This document shows positions 27,715-35,839 of a DNA stretch of 64,000 nt, in pieces. The stretch is taken from positions 682,001 to 746,000 of the forward strand of contig NZ_CP081295.1 of assembly GCF_019711375.1 (NCBI RefSeq), in the 5' to 3' direction. The first letter of the stretch is position 1; each line of letters begins with the position of its first letter. Both the position numbers and the translations under genes were made by a program. The notes beneath the pieces are model-generated. The model was not told the origin of the DNA. It did not search any database and worked only from the letters and a program-made list of their open reading frames with translations. The stretch comes from Qipengyuania aurantiaca (GTDB lineage: Bacteria > Pseudomonadota > Alphaproteobacteria > Sphingomonadales > Sphingomonadaceae).

Positions 27715-30573
27715 CTAGCCAATTGGAATATCTGTCGTGCTTATATCGTCGGCCGGAAGCTTGAGCTGCTCCATGCCGACCGTACTAGTAGAGGGGGACG
27801 CGCCCCGCGCGTAGAAATCAGTATGTTCGAGGTGCGTACCTACAGCGACCTTCGCGAATAGGACCTTCTCCACAACGCCTGTGCCGTCTGCATCGTACCA
27901 AATATTACCCGTAGCTTCGTCGTAGATGATGCGATCTCCCGCATCTGCGGCTTCAGTGCCCAGAGCAAAAGCCGATTTCCAGAGCGTGCCGAAACGAACT
28001 TCGGTGAATGCAGGGCGCCAAAGCTCGATCAAGTCGACGCCCGAGATAAAGTCGGTGATCGTGTCGACCCCAACCTCTTTGTCCATAATGAAAGAATCCG
28101 CACCAGCGCCGCCAGTCAGTAAATCGTCACCAGCGCCGCCTTTGAGGCGATCATTACCCCGACCACCATCCAGAATATCATTGCCATCACCACCAAATAG
28201 GACGTCATTCCCACTACCACCGAACATCGTGTCGATACCCGCTTTACCATTCAGAAAGTCGTTCGCCCCACCGGCATCCATCCAATCGTCGCCTGCGCCG
28301 CCCTGCAGATTGTCATTCCCCATGCCAGAAATGAGAATGTCATCACCCGCTCCGCCGCGAAGTTTGTCCCATCCGTGGTCGTCTGCGCCGCCGATTAGCG
28401 TATCATTGCCATTCCCGCCGACGATGACATCACTACCGTTTCCCCCATCCATGTAGTTATTGCCGTCCCAGCTCATCAGGAGGTCTCGACCACTCCCACC
28501 GAAAAGCGCATCATTTCCGGCACCGCCAAACAGCTTGTCGAATCCTGATCCGCCAATCAAAACATCGTCTCCCGCTGCGCCGAACATTCGGTTTAATCCA
28601 GCAGCTGCGCTGAGGGTGTCGTTGCCGTTATTGCCAAAGAGCCAATCGTCGCCTTCGCCGCCGTCTACACGGTCATCCCCGCTTAAGCCACGAACAGTAT
28701 CATTTCCGAGACCACCGTGCAGCGTGTTCGCAATGTTGTTGCCCCGCACATAATCGTCGCCCATTCCACCAATTGCGTTCTCGATAACAGTTCCCTGCGC
28801 GATCGACACATTCCCGATGAGCCCGCCGACATTCATCAAGCGGCCTTCGATCAGAGTGATCAGCTGGTTCTGAGTGTGCTGCGAATAATCGAGCGTGTCG
28901 ACGCCTGCGCTGTCGACGATCGTATAGGCGGCGCCGGTGGTGAGCGAAGCGTCGTAAAGGTCGCCCGCGGTGCTGTTGAAACCATAGGTGTCGTCACCGG
29001 TGCGCGTGTTTGTCGGTGCGCCGTAGATCGCCTGGATCGCCGCGACATCGGCCATCATCGGCGTAATCGCGTCGAAGCTCGAATAGCCTCTGCTCGCCAG
29101 CGTCACATTGGTCGAATTGTCGAAGCCCGACATGACCGTGAGCATGTTGCTGTCGTTGAGATAGACGAGGTCATGCGCGCGGTACGAGACGAACTGGCCG
29201 TTCGTGTACTGGCCCGCATGGCCGAGGCCGAGCGCGAAGCCGACTTCCTGCATCACCACCTGGTAGGCACGGGTCGCCGACGCAAAGCCCGGCGTTGCCG
29301 GATCAATCGTGACGATGGCGCCGTCGATGAAGCCGCCGCTGCGCGTGACCGTGGTGTCGTTTTCGGTGCCGGTGACGAACTGCAGTGCGCCGCCAGCCTG
29401 CTCGATGAAGGTGATGCCGGCGGCATCGCCCCATGCGGCAAGCGAGACGCGTGCAGCCTCGTGCATCGAGGCGTCGAGACCGGAAAGGTCGACGGTGATC
29501 GTGCGCGAAGCATCGAGCGCCCAGCCGCCGGCCTGCTCGCCCATATCGGCGAACCAGCGCGAGGAGAGGTATTCGCTGATCTGGTCGACGCTGCCCTCCA
29601 CCGCATTGTGGGTCAGCAAGGCGGTCAGCGCATAGCTGCCGGTCGCAACGCCGTCGAAGCCGCTGACTTCGACGTAATATGTGCCGGTCGCTTCGGCTGC
29701 GAAGTCCACGAAGGAATAGAGGTCGGTGCCGTTGTCGTCATTGGTGAGCAGCGCGTTGCCGGCCGCGTCGTAAATGGTGATGACCGTATCGTTCGCCGCA
29801 GCGCCTGTGCCGGCGGCGGTCGAGAAGGAGATCGCCTGGCCGAGCGCGATGTCGAAAGCGAACCAGTCGCTGTCGCCCGCATAGTCGAGCTGCGTCAGGA
29901 TCGTTTCGCCTGCCGCGATGGTCCCGGCGGTGTCGACACCGGCAGCAAACGCATCGTTGAGGTCGATCTCGTTCATCGAGACCTCGTAGGAACCCCGATC
30001 CCCCTGATAACCAAGAACGGCAACGTAATAGGTGCCGCCGGCCTCTGCCGTGTGGAGGAGGGTCGAGAAGGCGCCGTTGTTGCTGTCGTCATTGCCGGCA
30101 ACGAGATTGCCGTCGGCATCGTAGAGCGCGAGGACGGTGTCGCCGATCGAACCGGTGGCCCCGGCGGTAGTCGCGAACTGGTAGCTGGAACCAGCGACCA
30201 GTTCGACGGCAAACCAGTCTACATCGGTGCGGCTGTCGATCGCGGTGGCGATGGTCTGGCCGTCGGCAAGCACGCCGGTGGTGGTGGTGTCGGCCGCGTA
30301 GGCATCGACCGTGGCGTTGCCATTGCCGTTTCCGCCCGCGGAACCGCCGTTGCCAATGCCATTGCCGTTGGAAGTGCTGGAGTCGTTACCGGTCGTGCCC
30401 GAACCGGCGTTGCCGTTCGTCGCACCGTTACCGTTCTCGCCTGCACGGCCGTTATCGGTCCCGTTGCCGCCCGCGTTGTTCGAGCCGCCACCGTTACCGT
30501 TGCCGTTGCCACCGCCGTTGACCGGATTCAGGGCGCCTTCGTCGAAGGGCTTGTAATCCTTAGCCTGTGCCAT
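27715..30573 (-). CDS. Secreted RTX protein with serralysin-like domain, catalytic site degenerate
   Basis: 952 residues from the ATG at 30573. Order: an Asn/Gly low-complexity stretch (about 18-88), two pre-peptidase (PPC) beta-domains (about 90-205 and 210-325), a serralysin/M10-like domain (about 330-600), calcium-binding RTX nonapeptides (G-G-x-G-x-D, about 600-870) and a C-terminal secretion-type tail. There is no N-terminal signal, as expected for type I secretion. The zinc motif HExxHxxGxxH is replaced by QEVGFALGLGH (Q442, F446, H452), so two of three zinc ligands are missing; the Met-turn-like VMSGFDN is present. Probably a non-catalytic surface or adhesion protein. The 3' half is AT-richer than the 5' half. 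Confidence 0.92.
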   Translation of the reverse strand: MAQAKDYKPFDEGALNPVNGGGNGNGNGGGSNNAGGNGTDNGRAGENGNGATNGNAGSGTTGNDSSTSNGNGIGNGGSAGGNGNGNATVDAYAADTTTTGVLADGQTIATAIDSRTDVDWFAVELVAGSSYQFATTAGATGSIGDTVLALYDADGNLVAGNDDSNNGAFSTLLHTAEAGGTYYVAVLGYQGDRGSYEVSMNEIDLNDAFAAGVDTAGTIAAGETILTQLDYAGDSDWFAFDIALGQAISFSTAAGTGAAANDTVITIYDAAGNALLTNDDNGTDLYSFVDFAAEATGTYYVEVSGFDGVATGSYALTALLTHNAVEGSVDQISEYLSSRWFADMGEQAGGWALDASRTITVDLSGLDASMHEAARVSLAAWGDAAGITFIEQAGGALQFVTGTENDTTVTRSGGFIDGAIVTIDPATPGFASATRAYQVVMQEVGFALGLGHAGQYTNGQFVSYRAHDLVYLNDSNMLTVMSGFDNSTNVTLASRGYSSFDAITPMMADVAAIQAIYGAPTNTRTGDDTYGFNSTAGDLYDASLTTGAAYTIVDSAGVDTLDYSQHTQNQLITLIEGRLMNVGGLIGNVSIAQGTVIENAIGGMGDDYVRGNNIANTLHGGLGNDTVRGLSGDDRVDGGEGDDWLFGNNGNDTLSAAAGLNRMFGAAGDDVLIGGSGFDKLFGGAGNDALFGGSGRDLLMSWDGNNYMDGGNGSDVIVGGNGNDTLIGGADDHGWDKLRGGAGDDILISGMGNDNLQGGAGDDWMDAGGANDFLNGKAGIDTMFGGSGNDVLFGGDGNDILDGGRGNDRLKGGAGDDLLTGGAGADSFIMDKEVGVDTITDFISGVDLIELWRPAFTEVRFGTLWKSAFALGTEAADAGDRIIYDEATGNIWYDADGTGVVEKVLFAKVAVGTHLEHTDFYARGASPSTSTVGMEQLKLPADDISTTDIPIG

Positions 30574-30946
30574 CTCGCGTCTTCCCGTTCCTTTTGCGCA
30601 GGGGCGGCGCGAAACGCCGAATCTGCCCCCAACAATGGATTTCGTCACGTTGGCTTATGCCCGCCAAACGTTAACGAGGGACTACGTATTTCGCGAAAAT
30701 CGGCAAAAATCACGTGTTTTTTCACGTATTTACGTCGATTTATGGTTAACAGGAGATTGCCCCCTTCAAATTTCTTAATTTTTGGGCGGCGCCCGATTCG
30801 ATTCGCGAACGAAGCACCGTCCGGAGGCCATGGGATGGCGTCGCGCCATTGCAGATGGGTGAGGCCAATGGTCACGCAGCGGTCTGGGCCGGGCAGTGGC
30901 AACAGCCAAAGACCCTCAGCTCGCATCGTGTGAAATTTGGGAGTGC
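30574..30946. other. Intergenic region upstream of the RTX gene
   Basis: About 370 bp, AT-rich near the RTX gene, with short inverted motifs such as CACGTG and GTTAAC repeats (GGTTAAC near 30744, GTTAACG near 30671). The TTAAC half-sites recall CtrA-type elements but the TTAA-N7-TTAA spacing is not met. It must contain the RTX gene promoter. No RNA gene recognised. Confidence 0.4.
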
Positions 30947-31020
30947 TGGATGCCCCGTGAGGATTCGAACCTCAATTGACGGAGTCAGAGTCCGTAGTCT
31001 TACCATTAGACGACGGGGCA
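30947..31020 (-). tRNA. tRNA-Gln (anticodon CTG)
   Basis: On the minus strand a full cloverleaf is read: a 7-bp acceptor stem (TGCCCCG/CGGGGCA), D arm GTCTAATGGTAAGAC, anticodon stem CGGA with loop CTCTGAC (anticodon CTG), and T arm with GGTTCGAATCC. The CCA end is encoded (30947-30949). The anticodon reads CAG glutamine codons. Confidence 0.96.
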
Positions 31021-31211
31021 TCAGGCCTGCGAAAGGGGCGAGAATCGGCTCGCCGGTGCAGGAGAGGCCGCGCATCTAGTTTCGCCGCGGCGCAAGGTCA
31101 ACCCCGCAGACGCCTTGCGAGCTTGCCCATGCGCCCTTCCCCCGCTAGCATCGTTAACAGGTCCCTGCGCGAGGTGGTTTTGCGCAGGAGGAATAACGAA
31201 AGACACACCCC

Positions 31212-32435
31212 ATGGCGGATCAATCTCCGCCGGACATCAGACGGGGGCACGGCAAGACAAGGGGCGGCACGTCCGGCAAGGTAGCCGATTTCCGCTACAA
31301 GCGCCCCTCCCGGCCCGACAAGCGCTCGAAGAGTAAGAGCGCACAGCCGCGTGGGGCCAAGCCGCGCGGCGCGTCCGCTCCCTCGGCGAAACCCGCGCCC
31401 TCCCTTCCCGAAGCCCGTGGCCGCAAGCAGGCCTATGCCGCGCTGGACCTGGGCACCAACAACTGCCGCCTGCTGATCGCGCGCCCTTCGGGCGAGAATT
31501 TCACCGTGATCGACGCCTTCAGCCGCGTCGTGCGCCTTGGCGAAGGGCTGGCGGCAAGCGGCCGCCTCTCGGACGAGGCGATGGATCGTACCCTGGCCGC
31601 ACTCCATGTCTGCGCCGAAAAGCTGCGCCGCCGCCATGTCCACCTCGCCCGCTCGGTCGCGACCGAGGCCTGCCGCCGCGCCGCCAATGGCGAGGAATTC
31701 ATCGAGCGGGTGCGGCAGGAAACCGGCATCGTGCTCGACATTATTTCCGCGCAGGAAGAAGCGCGCCTTGCGGTGCTGGGCTGCCACATCCTGCTGGAAG
31801 ACGGCGAAGGCCCCGCGGTCATCTTCGACATCGGCGGCGGCTCGACCGAGCTGGTGCTGGTCGAACCGAGCGGCGCGGTGCCGCGCATCATCGACTGGAT
31901 GAGCGTGCCCTGGGGTGTGGTGTCGCTGACCGATACCGTCACCGGCTCGGACGACAGCGAGGAAGAGCGGCTCGACCGCTATCGCCGGATGCGCAAGACC
32001 GTGCGCGACAGTTTCAAGCCCTTTGCCGACCGCGTGCGCGAGTTTGTCAAGGGCCCGCACCCGATCCGCCTTTTGGGCACCAGCGGCACGGTGACCACGC
32101 TCGCCAGCCTGCATCTGGAACTGCCGCAATACGACCGGCAGGCGGTGGACGGGCTCATCCTGCGCTCGCAGGCGATGCGCGATATCTCGGTCAAACTCAG
32201 CCATATGAGCGGGGTGGACCGGCGCAAGCTCCCCTGCATCGGGGACGATCGCGCCAACCTCGTGGTGGCGGGCTGCGCCATACTCGAAAGCATCCTCGAC
32301 ATCTGGCCGTCGGAAACACTGGGCGTGGCCGACCGCGGCATTCGCGAAGGCATCCTGCGCAGCCTGATGGCCGCCGACGCCGACGGCGACCGCAGCCGCG
32401 CGGCCCTGCAACGTATGAGAGAACAAGACGTATGA
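31212..32435 (+). CDS. Ppx/GppA family phosphatase (exopolyphosphatase/pppGpp hydrolase)
   Basis: 407 residues. The actin-fold phosphate-1 motif ALDLGTNNCRLLIA lies near residue 76 and the phosphate-2 motif IFDIGGGSTELVLV near 205, followed by LLGTSGTVTTLA. It hydrolyses polyphosphate and/or pppGpp in the cytoplasm. The first 70 residues are a basic, Lys/Arg/Pro-rich extension absent from typical members, perhaps for RNA or polyphosphate contact. The 3' end overlaps the rlmE start by ATGA, indicating cotranslation. Confidence 0.93.
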   Translation: MADQSPPDIRRGHGKTRGGTSGKVADFRYKRPSRPDKRSKSKSAQPRGAKPRGASAPSAKPAPSLPEARGRKQAYAALDLGTNNCRLLIARPSGENFTVIDAFSRVVRLGEGLAASGRLSDEAMDRTLAALHVCAEKLRRRHVHLARSVATEACRRAANGEEFIERVRQETGIVLDIISAQEEARLAVLGCHILLEDGEGPAVIFDIGGGSTELVLVEPSGAVPRIIDWMSVPWGVVSLTDTVTGSDDSEEERLDRYRRMRKTVRDSFKPFADRVREFVKGPHPIRLLGTSGTVTTLASLHLELPQYDRQAVDGLILRSQAMRDISVKLSHMSGVDRRKLPCIGDDRANLVVAGCAILESILDIWPSETLGVADRGIREGILRSLMAADADGDRSRAALQRMREQDV

Positions 32436-33091
32436 GCCGCTCGGGCAAGGACAAGGACACGCGTGTCCGCACGGCGAAGAAGCGGTCGGAATCCTCCACC
32501 CGCTGGCTGCAGCGCCAGCTCAACGATCCTTACGTGAAGCAGGCCAAGGCGGACGGCTATCGCAGCCGCGCGGCCTACAAGCTGATCGAGATGGACGAGA
32601 AGTTCGGCCTGCTGAAAGGCGCCAGCCGCATCGTCGACCTCGGCATCACGCCGGGCGGGTGGAGCCAGGTGGCGCGAAAGGTGCGCCCCAAGGCCACCGT
32701 CGTCGGCATCGACCTGCTGGAGACCGAACCAATCGAGGGCGTCACCATTTTCCAGATGGACTTCATGGACGACGACGCGCCGCGCGTGCTGGAAGAAGCT
32801 CTGGGCGGCAAGGCCGACCTCGTGATGAGTGATATGGCGGCCAACACGGTGGGCCACAAGCAGACCGACCATCTGCGCACCATGGGCCTTGTCGAGGCGG
32901 CGGCCTGGTTCGCGGTCGAGAACCTCGATACCGGCGGGACCTTCCTCGCAAAGGTGCTGGCCGGCGGGACCGACAACGACCTCCTCAACCTGCTCAAGAA
33001 GCATTTCAAGACGGTCAAGCACGCCAAGCCTCCCGCTAGCCGCAAAGGCTCCAGCGAGTGGTATGTCATCGCGCAAGGCTTCAAGGGCTAG
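32432..33091 (+). CDS. rlmE: 23S rRNA 2'-O-methyltransferase (FtsJ/RrmJ)
   Basis: 219 residues, normal RlmE length. RSRAAYKLIEMDEKFGLLKG contains the N-terminal catalytic Lys; the SAM site reads IVDLGITPGGWSQVA; DLVMSDMAANTVG holds the catalytic Asp; GGTFLAKVLAGG and SSEWYVIAQGFKG supply the last Lys and Glu of the K-D-K-E tetrad. It methylates U2552 in 23S rRNA late in 50S assembly. Coupled to the Ppx/GppA gene and closed by a terminator. Confidence 0.96.
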   Translation: MSRSGKDKDTRVRTAKKRSESSTRWLQRQLNDPYVKQAKADGYRSRAAYKLIEMDEKFGLLKGASRIVDLGITPGGWSQVARKVRPKATVVGIDLLETEPIEGVTIFQMDFMDDDAPRVLEEALGGKADLVMSDMAANTVGHKQTDHLRTMGLVEAAAWFAVENLDTGGTFLAKVLAGGTDNDLLNLLKKHFKTVKHAKPPASRKGSSEWYVIAQGFKG

Positions 33092-33121
33092 GACTAGCTT
33101 CCTTCGCCAGGCACAAAAAAC

Positions 33122-33143
33122 CCCGCTCTGTGGCGGGATTTTT
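33122..33143 (+). terminator. Rho-independent terminator after rlmE
   Basis: CCCGC/GCGGG stem with a 6-base loop, preceded by A6 and followed by ATTTTTC. The flanking A and T runs allow it to work for both the rlmE transcript and the converging cytochrome c gene. Confidence 0.75.
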
Positions 33144-33165
33144 CATTCACGATAACGCGGACCGA

Positions 33166-33873
33166 TCAGTCGATCTTGGCCGCGCCTTCGTTGTCACCGC
33201 CCGCGTTGGCGGCGGGAACGGGCTGATCGGCGCTCATGGCACCGGCCGCTTCGGCTGCACCGGCTTCGGCGCCTTCGACCGGACCGGGACCTGCACCGGG
33301 AGCTTCTTCGCCTTCACCCGCTTCCACTTCGGGAGCAGCCGGTGCGGGCTTCGCAGGAGCGCCGCCCATCGAGGCGAGATATTCCATCACGTTGGCGCGG
33401 TCTTCCGGCTTGGAGAGGCCGGCGAAGCTCATCTTGGTGCCGCTGGCAAAAGCGCGCGGGCTCTTGAGCCATGCGTCCATGTTTTCCCACGTCCACTGAC
33501 CGCCGTGGTCGGACAGCGCCGAGGAGTAAGCGAACCCGGCAGCGTGGCCGCCGATGGCCTTGCCCATCACGCCGTAGAGGTTCGGGCCGATGCCGTTGGC
33601 GCCGCCCTGTTCGATCGTGTGGCAGGCGGTGCACTTGGCGAAGACCTTTTCGCCTGCAGCCGCGTCGGCGCTGGCGAGCAGCGTGCCGAGATCGGGGCCC
33701 GCATCCGCGCCGCCTTCTTCTTCCGCGCCTTCCACGAAATAGCCCCAGTCCTGGCCTTCGGGATATTCATGGCTGTCGGCGTGGAAATACATGCCCGAGC
33801 CGATCGAAGCGCCGAGCGCGACGATGCCGGCGAAGAGAACCCAGCCGGAAGCGGTGTTGAAACGATCGTCCAT
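33166..33873 (-). CDS. Membrane-anchored class I cytochrome c
   Basis: 235 residues. An N-terminal hydrophobic anchor (about residues 10-30) is followed by a single c-type haem site KCTACHTIE (CxxCH, about residue 83) and a Met ligand region GTKMSFAGLSKPEDRANV. This is the plan of CycM/cytochrome c552-type electron carriers linking bc1 complex and terminal oxidase. The C-terminal 65 residues are an Ala/Pro/Glu/Gly-rich tail, unusual for the family and probably disordered in the periplasm. The start at 33873 was chosen because an upstream in-frame ATG lacks a ribosome binding site. Confidence 0.9.
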   Translation of the reverse strand: MDDRFNTASGWVLFAGIVALGASIGSGMYFHADSHEYPEGQDWGYFVEGAEEEGGADAGPDLGTLLASADAAAGEKVFAKCTACHTIEQGGANGIGPNLYGVMGKAIGGHAAGFAYSSALSDHGGQWTWENMDAWLKSPRAFASGTKMSFAGLSKPEDRANVMEYLASMGGAPAKPAPAAPEVEAGEGEEAPGAGPGPVEGAEAGAAEAAGAMSADQPVPAANAGGDNEGAAKID

Positions 33874-34007
33874 TGCGTGTTTGCCTGCAAGAATCCGTGT
33901 GGTCTGATGATTGGGCGCCGCTCTAGTGCGACAGGCCTTTTCGCGCAAGTGCACAACTGGCAATAGAGCTTGCGAGGCGGGAATTCGTCGCTAACACAGC
34001 CCGTCCC

Positions 34008-34901
34008 ATGCGTACCTTTGCCAAGCCCGCCGTCGATATGGTCGACACCATGCGCCGCGCCGCCGCCGCCGATCCTGCGCGCGCCATCGCCTTCGGAGGC
34101 GCGCCCGGCTCCAATTCGCACCAGGCCGCGATGCAGTTCGACCCAGAATGCCTGCCGCTGCCCTATCTCGGCTTCGAGGATGCGCTCGACGCGGTGAAGA
34201 GTGGCAAGGCGGGCTGCGCGATGATCCCGATCGAGAACAGCCAGCATGGCCGTGTCTCGGACATCCACTTCTTGCTGCCAGAAAGCGGCCTTGCGATCGT
34301 GGCCGAACATTTCATGCGCATCACCCATGCTCTGATGGCAACCGGACAGGGCCCGTTCGAGGCGGCTTACAGCCATCCGCAGGCGCTCGGCCAGTCGCGC
34401 GAATTCCTCCAGCAGCGCGGCATCGTTGCCCTTGCCCATGCCGATACGGCCGGTGCGGCGGCCTATGTCGCGGAAATGCGCGATCCCAGGTTCTGCGCCA
34501 TCGCCCCGCCGATGGCGGCTGAGCTTTATGGGCTCGATATCGTGGAAGAGGCGGTCGAAGACGCCGCCGACAACACCACGCGCTTCGTCGTGCTGGCCAA
34601 GGACCAGCGCGATCCGGCGCGGATCGAGGCGGCGACGAAGATGACGACCTTCATCTTCGAGGTGAAGAACGTGCCCGCCGCGCTCTACAAGGCGCTGGGC
34701 TGCTTTGCGACCAACGGCGTCAACATGACCAAGCTGGAAAGCTACCAGAAGGGCGCCAGCTTCGCCGCGACGCGCTTCTACGCCGACATCGAGGGCGCGC
34801 CGGGCGATCCGGGCGTCGATCGTGCGCTGGAGGAACTGGCATTCCAGACCAACGATGTGCGCCTGCTCGGCAGCTACGCACAGGCACGGAAACGCGGATG
34901 A
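34008..34901 (+). CDS. pheA: Prephenate dehydratase
   Basis: 297 residues. The catalytic dehydratase domain runs from IAFGGAPGSNSHQAAM to about 210 and includes the DNTTRFVVLAK signature (T-R-F). A C-terminal ACT domain (about 218-290) has the ligand-binding region NVPAALYKALGCFATNGVNM and LESYQKGAS in place of the canonical ESRP, so phenylalanine feedback could differ. It converts prephenate to phenylpyruvate. The stop overlaps the beta-lactamase gene start (ATGA). Confidence 0.95.
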   Translation: MRTFAKPAVDMVDTMRRAAAADPARAIAFGGAPGSNSHQAAMQFDPECLPLPYLGFEDALDAVKSGKAGCAMIPIENSQHGRVSDIHFLLPESGLAIVAEHFMRITHALMATGQGPFEAAYSHPQALGQSREFLQQRGIVALAHADTAGAAAYVAEMRDPRFCAIAPPMAAELYGLDIVEEAVEDAADNTTRFVVLAKDQRDPARIEAATKMTTFIFEVKNVPAALYKALGCFATNGVNMTKLESYQKGASFAATRFYADIEGAPGDPGVDRALEELAFQTNDVRLLGSYAQARKRG

Positions 34902-35830
34902 GCCTCGCCCGGCGCTCTTTCCTTGCGAGCGCGGCAGGGCTTCTCGGCTCGGCCTGCGTCCCGCTCGACCGTAGCATCGCGGGGCGGACCTCGGCCCAGT
35001 TCCGCATCCTAGAGCGCGAGCTTGGCGGGCGCTTGGGCGTCGTCTTTTACGATCCGGCCAACAGGAGCCTGCTGGACTATCGCGGCCTGGAGCGGTTTCC
35101 GATGGCCTCCACCTTCAAGACCTCGCTCGCCGCTTTCGCGCTGGCGCTCGAACAGCAAGGTGCGCTCGACCTGTCGCGGCGTATGGAGTGGTCGGAGGAG
35201 GAACTCTTGTTCCATTCGCCCTTCACCCGCGAGAACCTGGGCCGGGGCGCCAGCCTGCGCGAGCTTGCCCGGGCGGCGCAGACCACCTCGGACAATCTTG
35301 CCGCGAACATCCTGCTGCGCGAAACGGGCGGCCCTGCGGCGCTTACGGCCTTCCTGCGCGACCTGGGCGATGACACCACGCGGATCGAGCGCAACGAACC
35401 GGAGGTCAATTTCGTCCCCTCGGGAGAGGAGCGCGGCACGACCACGCCCTTGGCCATGGCGCGCACGCTCGCGGCGCTCATTGGCGAGAACACGCATGGC
35501 CCGCTGGACGCAGAACGGCGGCAGGAATTGCGCGGCTGGATGATCCAGAGCGAGACCGGTCTCGACCGTGTCCGCGCTGGCCTGCCCAAGGACTGGGTGG
35601 CGGGCGACAAGACCGGCAATTCCGGCACATGGAACGCTCGGATGGGCTTTGCCCGCGGCGATGTCGGTTTCGTGGAAAGCCCTGCCGGATCGCCCGTTTT
35701 CTTCGCCGTCTACCACCAGAGCCCGCTTGGAGCTCCGGTGGACGGCGCGCGCGTAGATGCGGTGTTTGCGCGGATCGGTCGCTCACTCACCGATTGGGTG
35801 CGCGACCTCTACACCATCGTCCTGACCTGA
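34898..35830 (+). CDS. Class A beta-lactamase
   Basis: 310 residues. All class A elements are present: STFK (S-x-x-K, near residue 70), TSDN (S-D-N loop, near 131), EPEVN (Glu166 and Asn170 of the omega loop) and DKTGNSG (KTG box). The N-terminus LARRSFLASAAGLLGSAC is twin-arginine-like with a possible lipobox, so it is exported, perhaps as a lipoprotein. It is translationally coupled to pheA through a 4-bp overlap. Probably a chromosomal intrinsic enzyme; its substrate spectrum cannot be read from sequence. Confidence 0.94.
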   Translation: MSLARRSFLASAAGLLGSACVPLDRSIAGRTSAQFRILERELGGRLGVVFYDPANRSLLDYRGLERFPMASTFKTSLAAFALALEQQGALDLSRRMEWSEEELLFHSPFTRENLGRGASLRELARAAQTTSDNLAANILLRETGGPAALTAFLRDLGDDTTRIERNEPEVNFVPSGEERGTTTPLAMARTLAALIGENTHGPLDAERRQELRGWMIQSETGLDRVRAGLPKDWVAGDKTGNSGTWNARMGFARGDVGFVESPAGSPVFFAVYHQSPLGAPVDGARVDAVFARIGRSLTDWVRDLYTIVLT

Positions 35831-35839
35831 GCCGCGATC

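Noticed and set aside
27715..28880. Regular repeats suggestive of a CRISPR array
   Set aside because: The repeats are in-frame calcium-binding G-G-x-G-x-D nonapeptides, with no spacers or cas genes.
27715..30573. Calling the RTX protein an active zinc metalloprotease
   Set aside because: The motif reads QEVGFALGLGH, lacking two zinc ligands.
28717..30933. 738-codon plus-strand frame opposite the RTX protein
   Set aside because: Antisense to the PPC and protease-like domains, composition is reversed repeats only.
30574..30946. CtrA binding site from TTAAC half-sites upstream of the RTX gene
   Set aside because: The TTAA-N7-TTAA spacing is not met; single half-sites are common by chance in AT-rich DNA.
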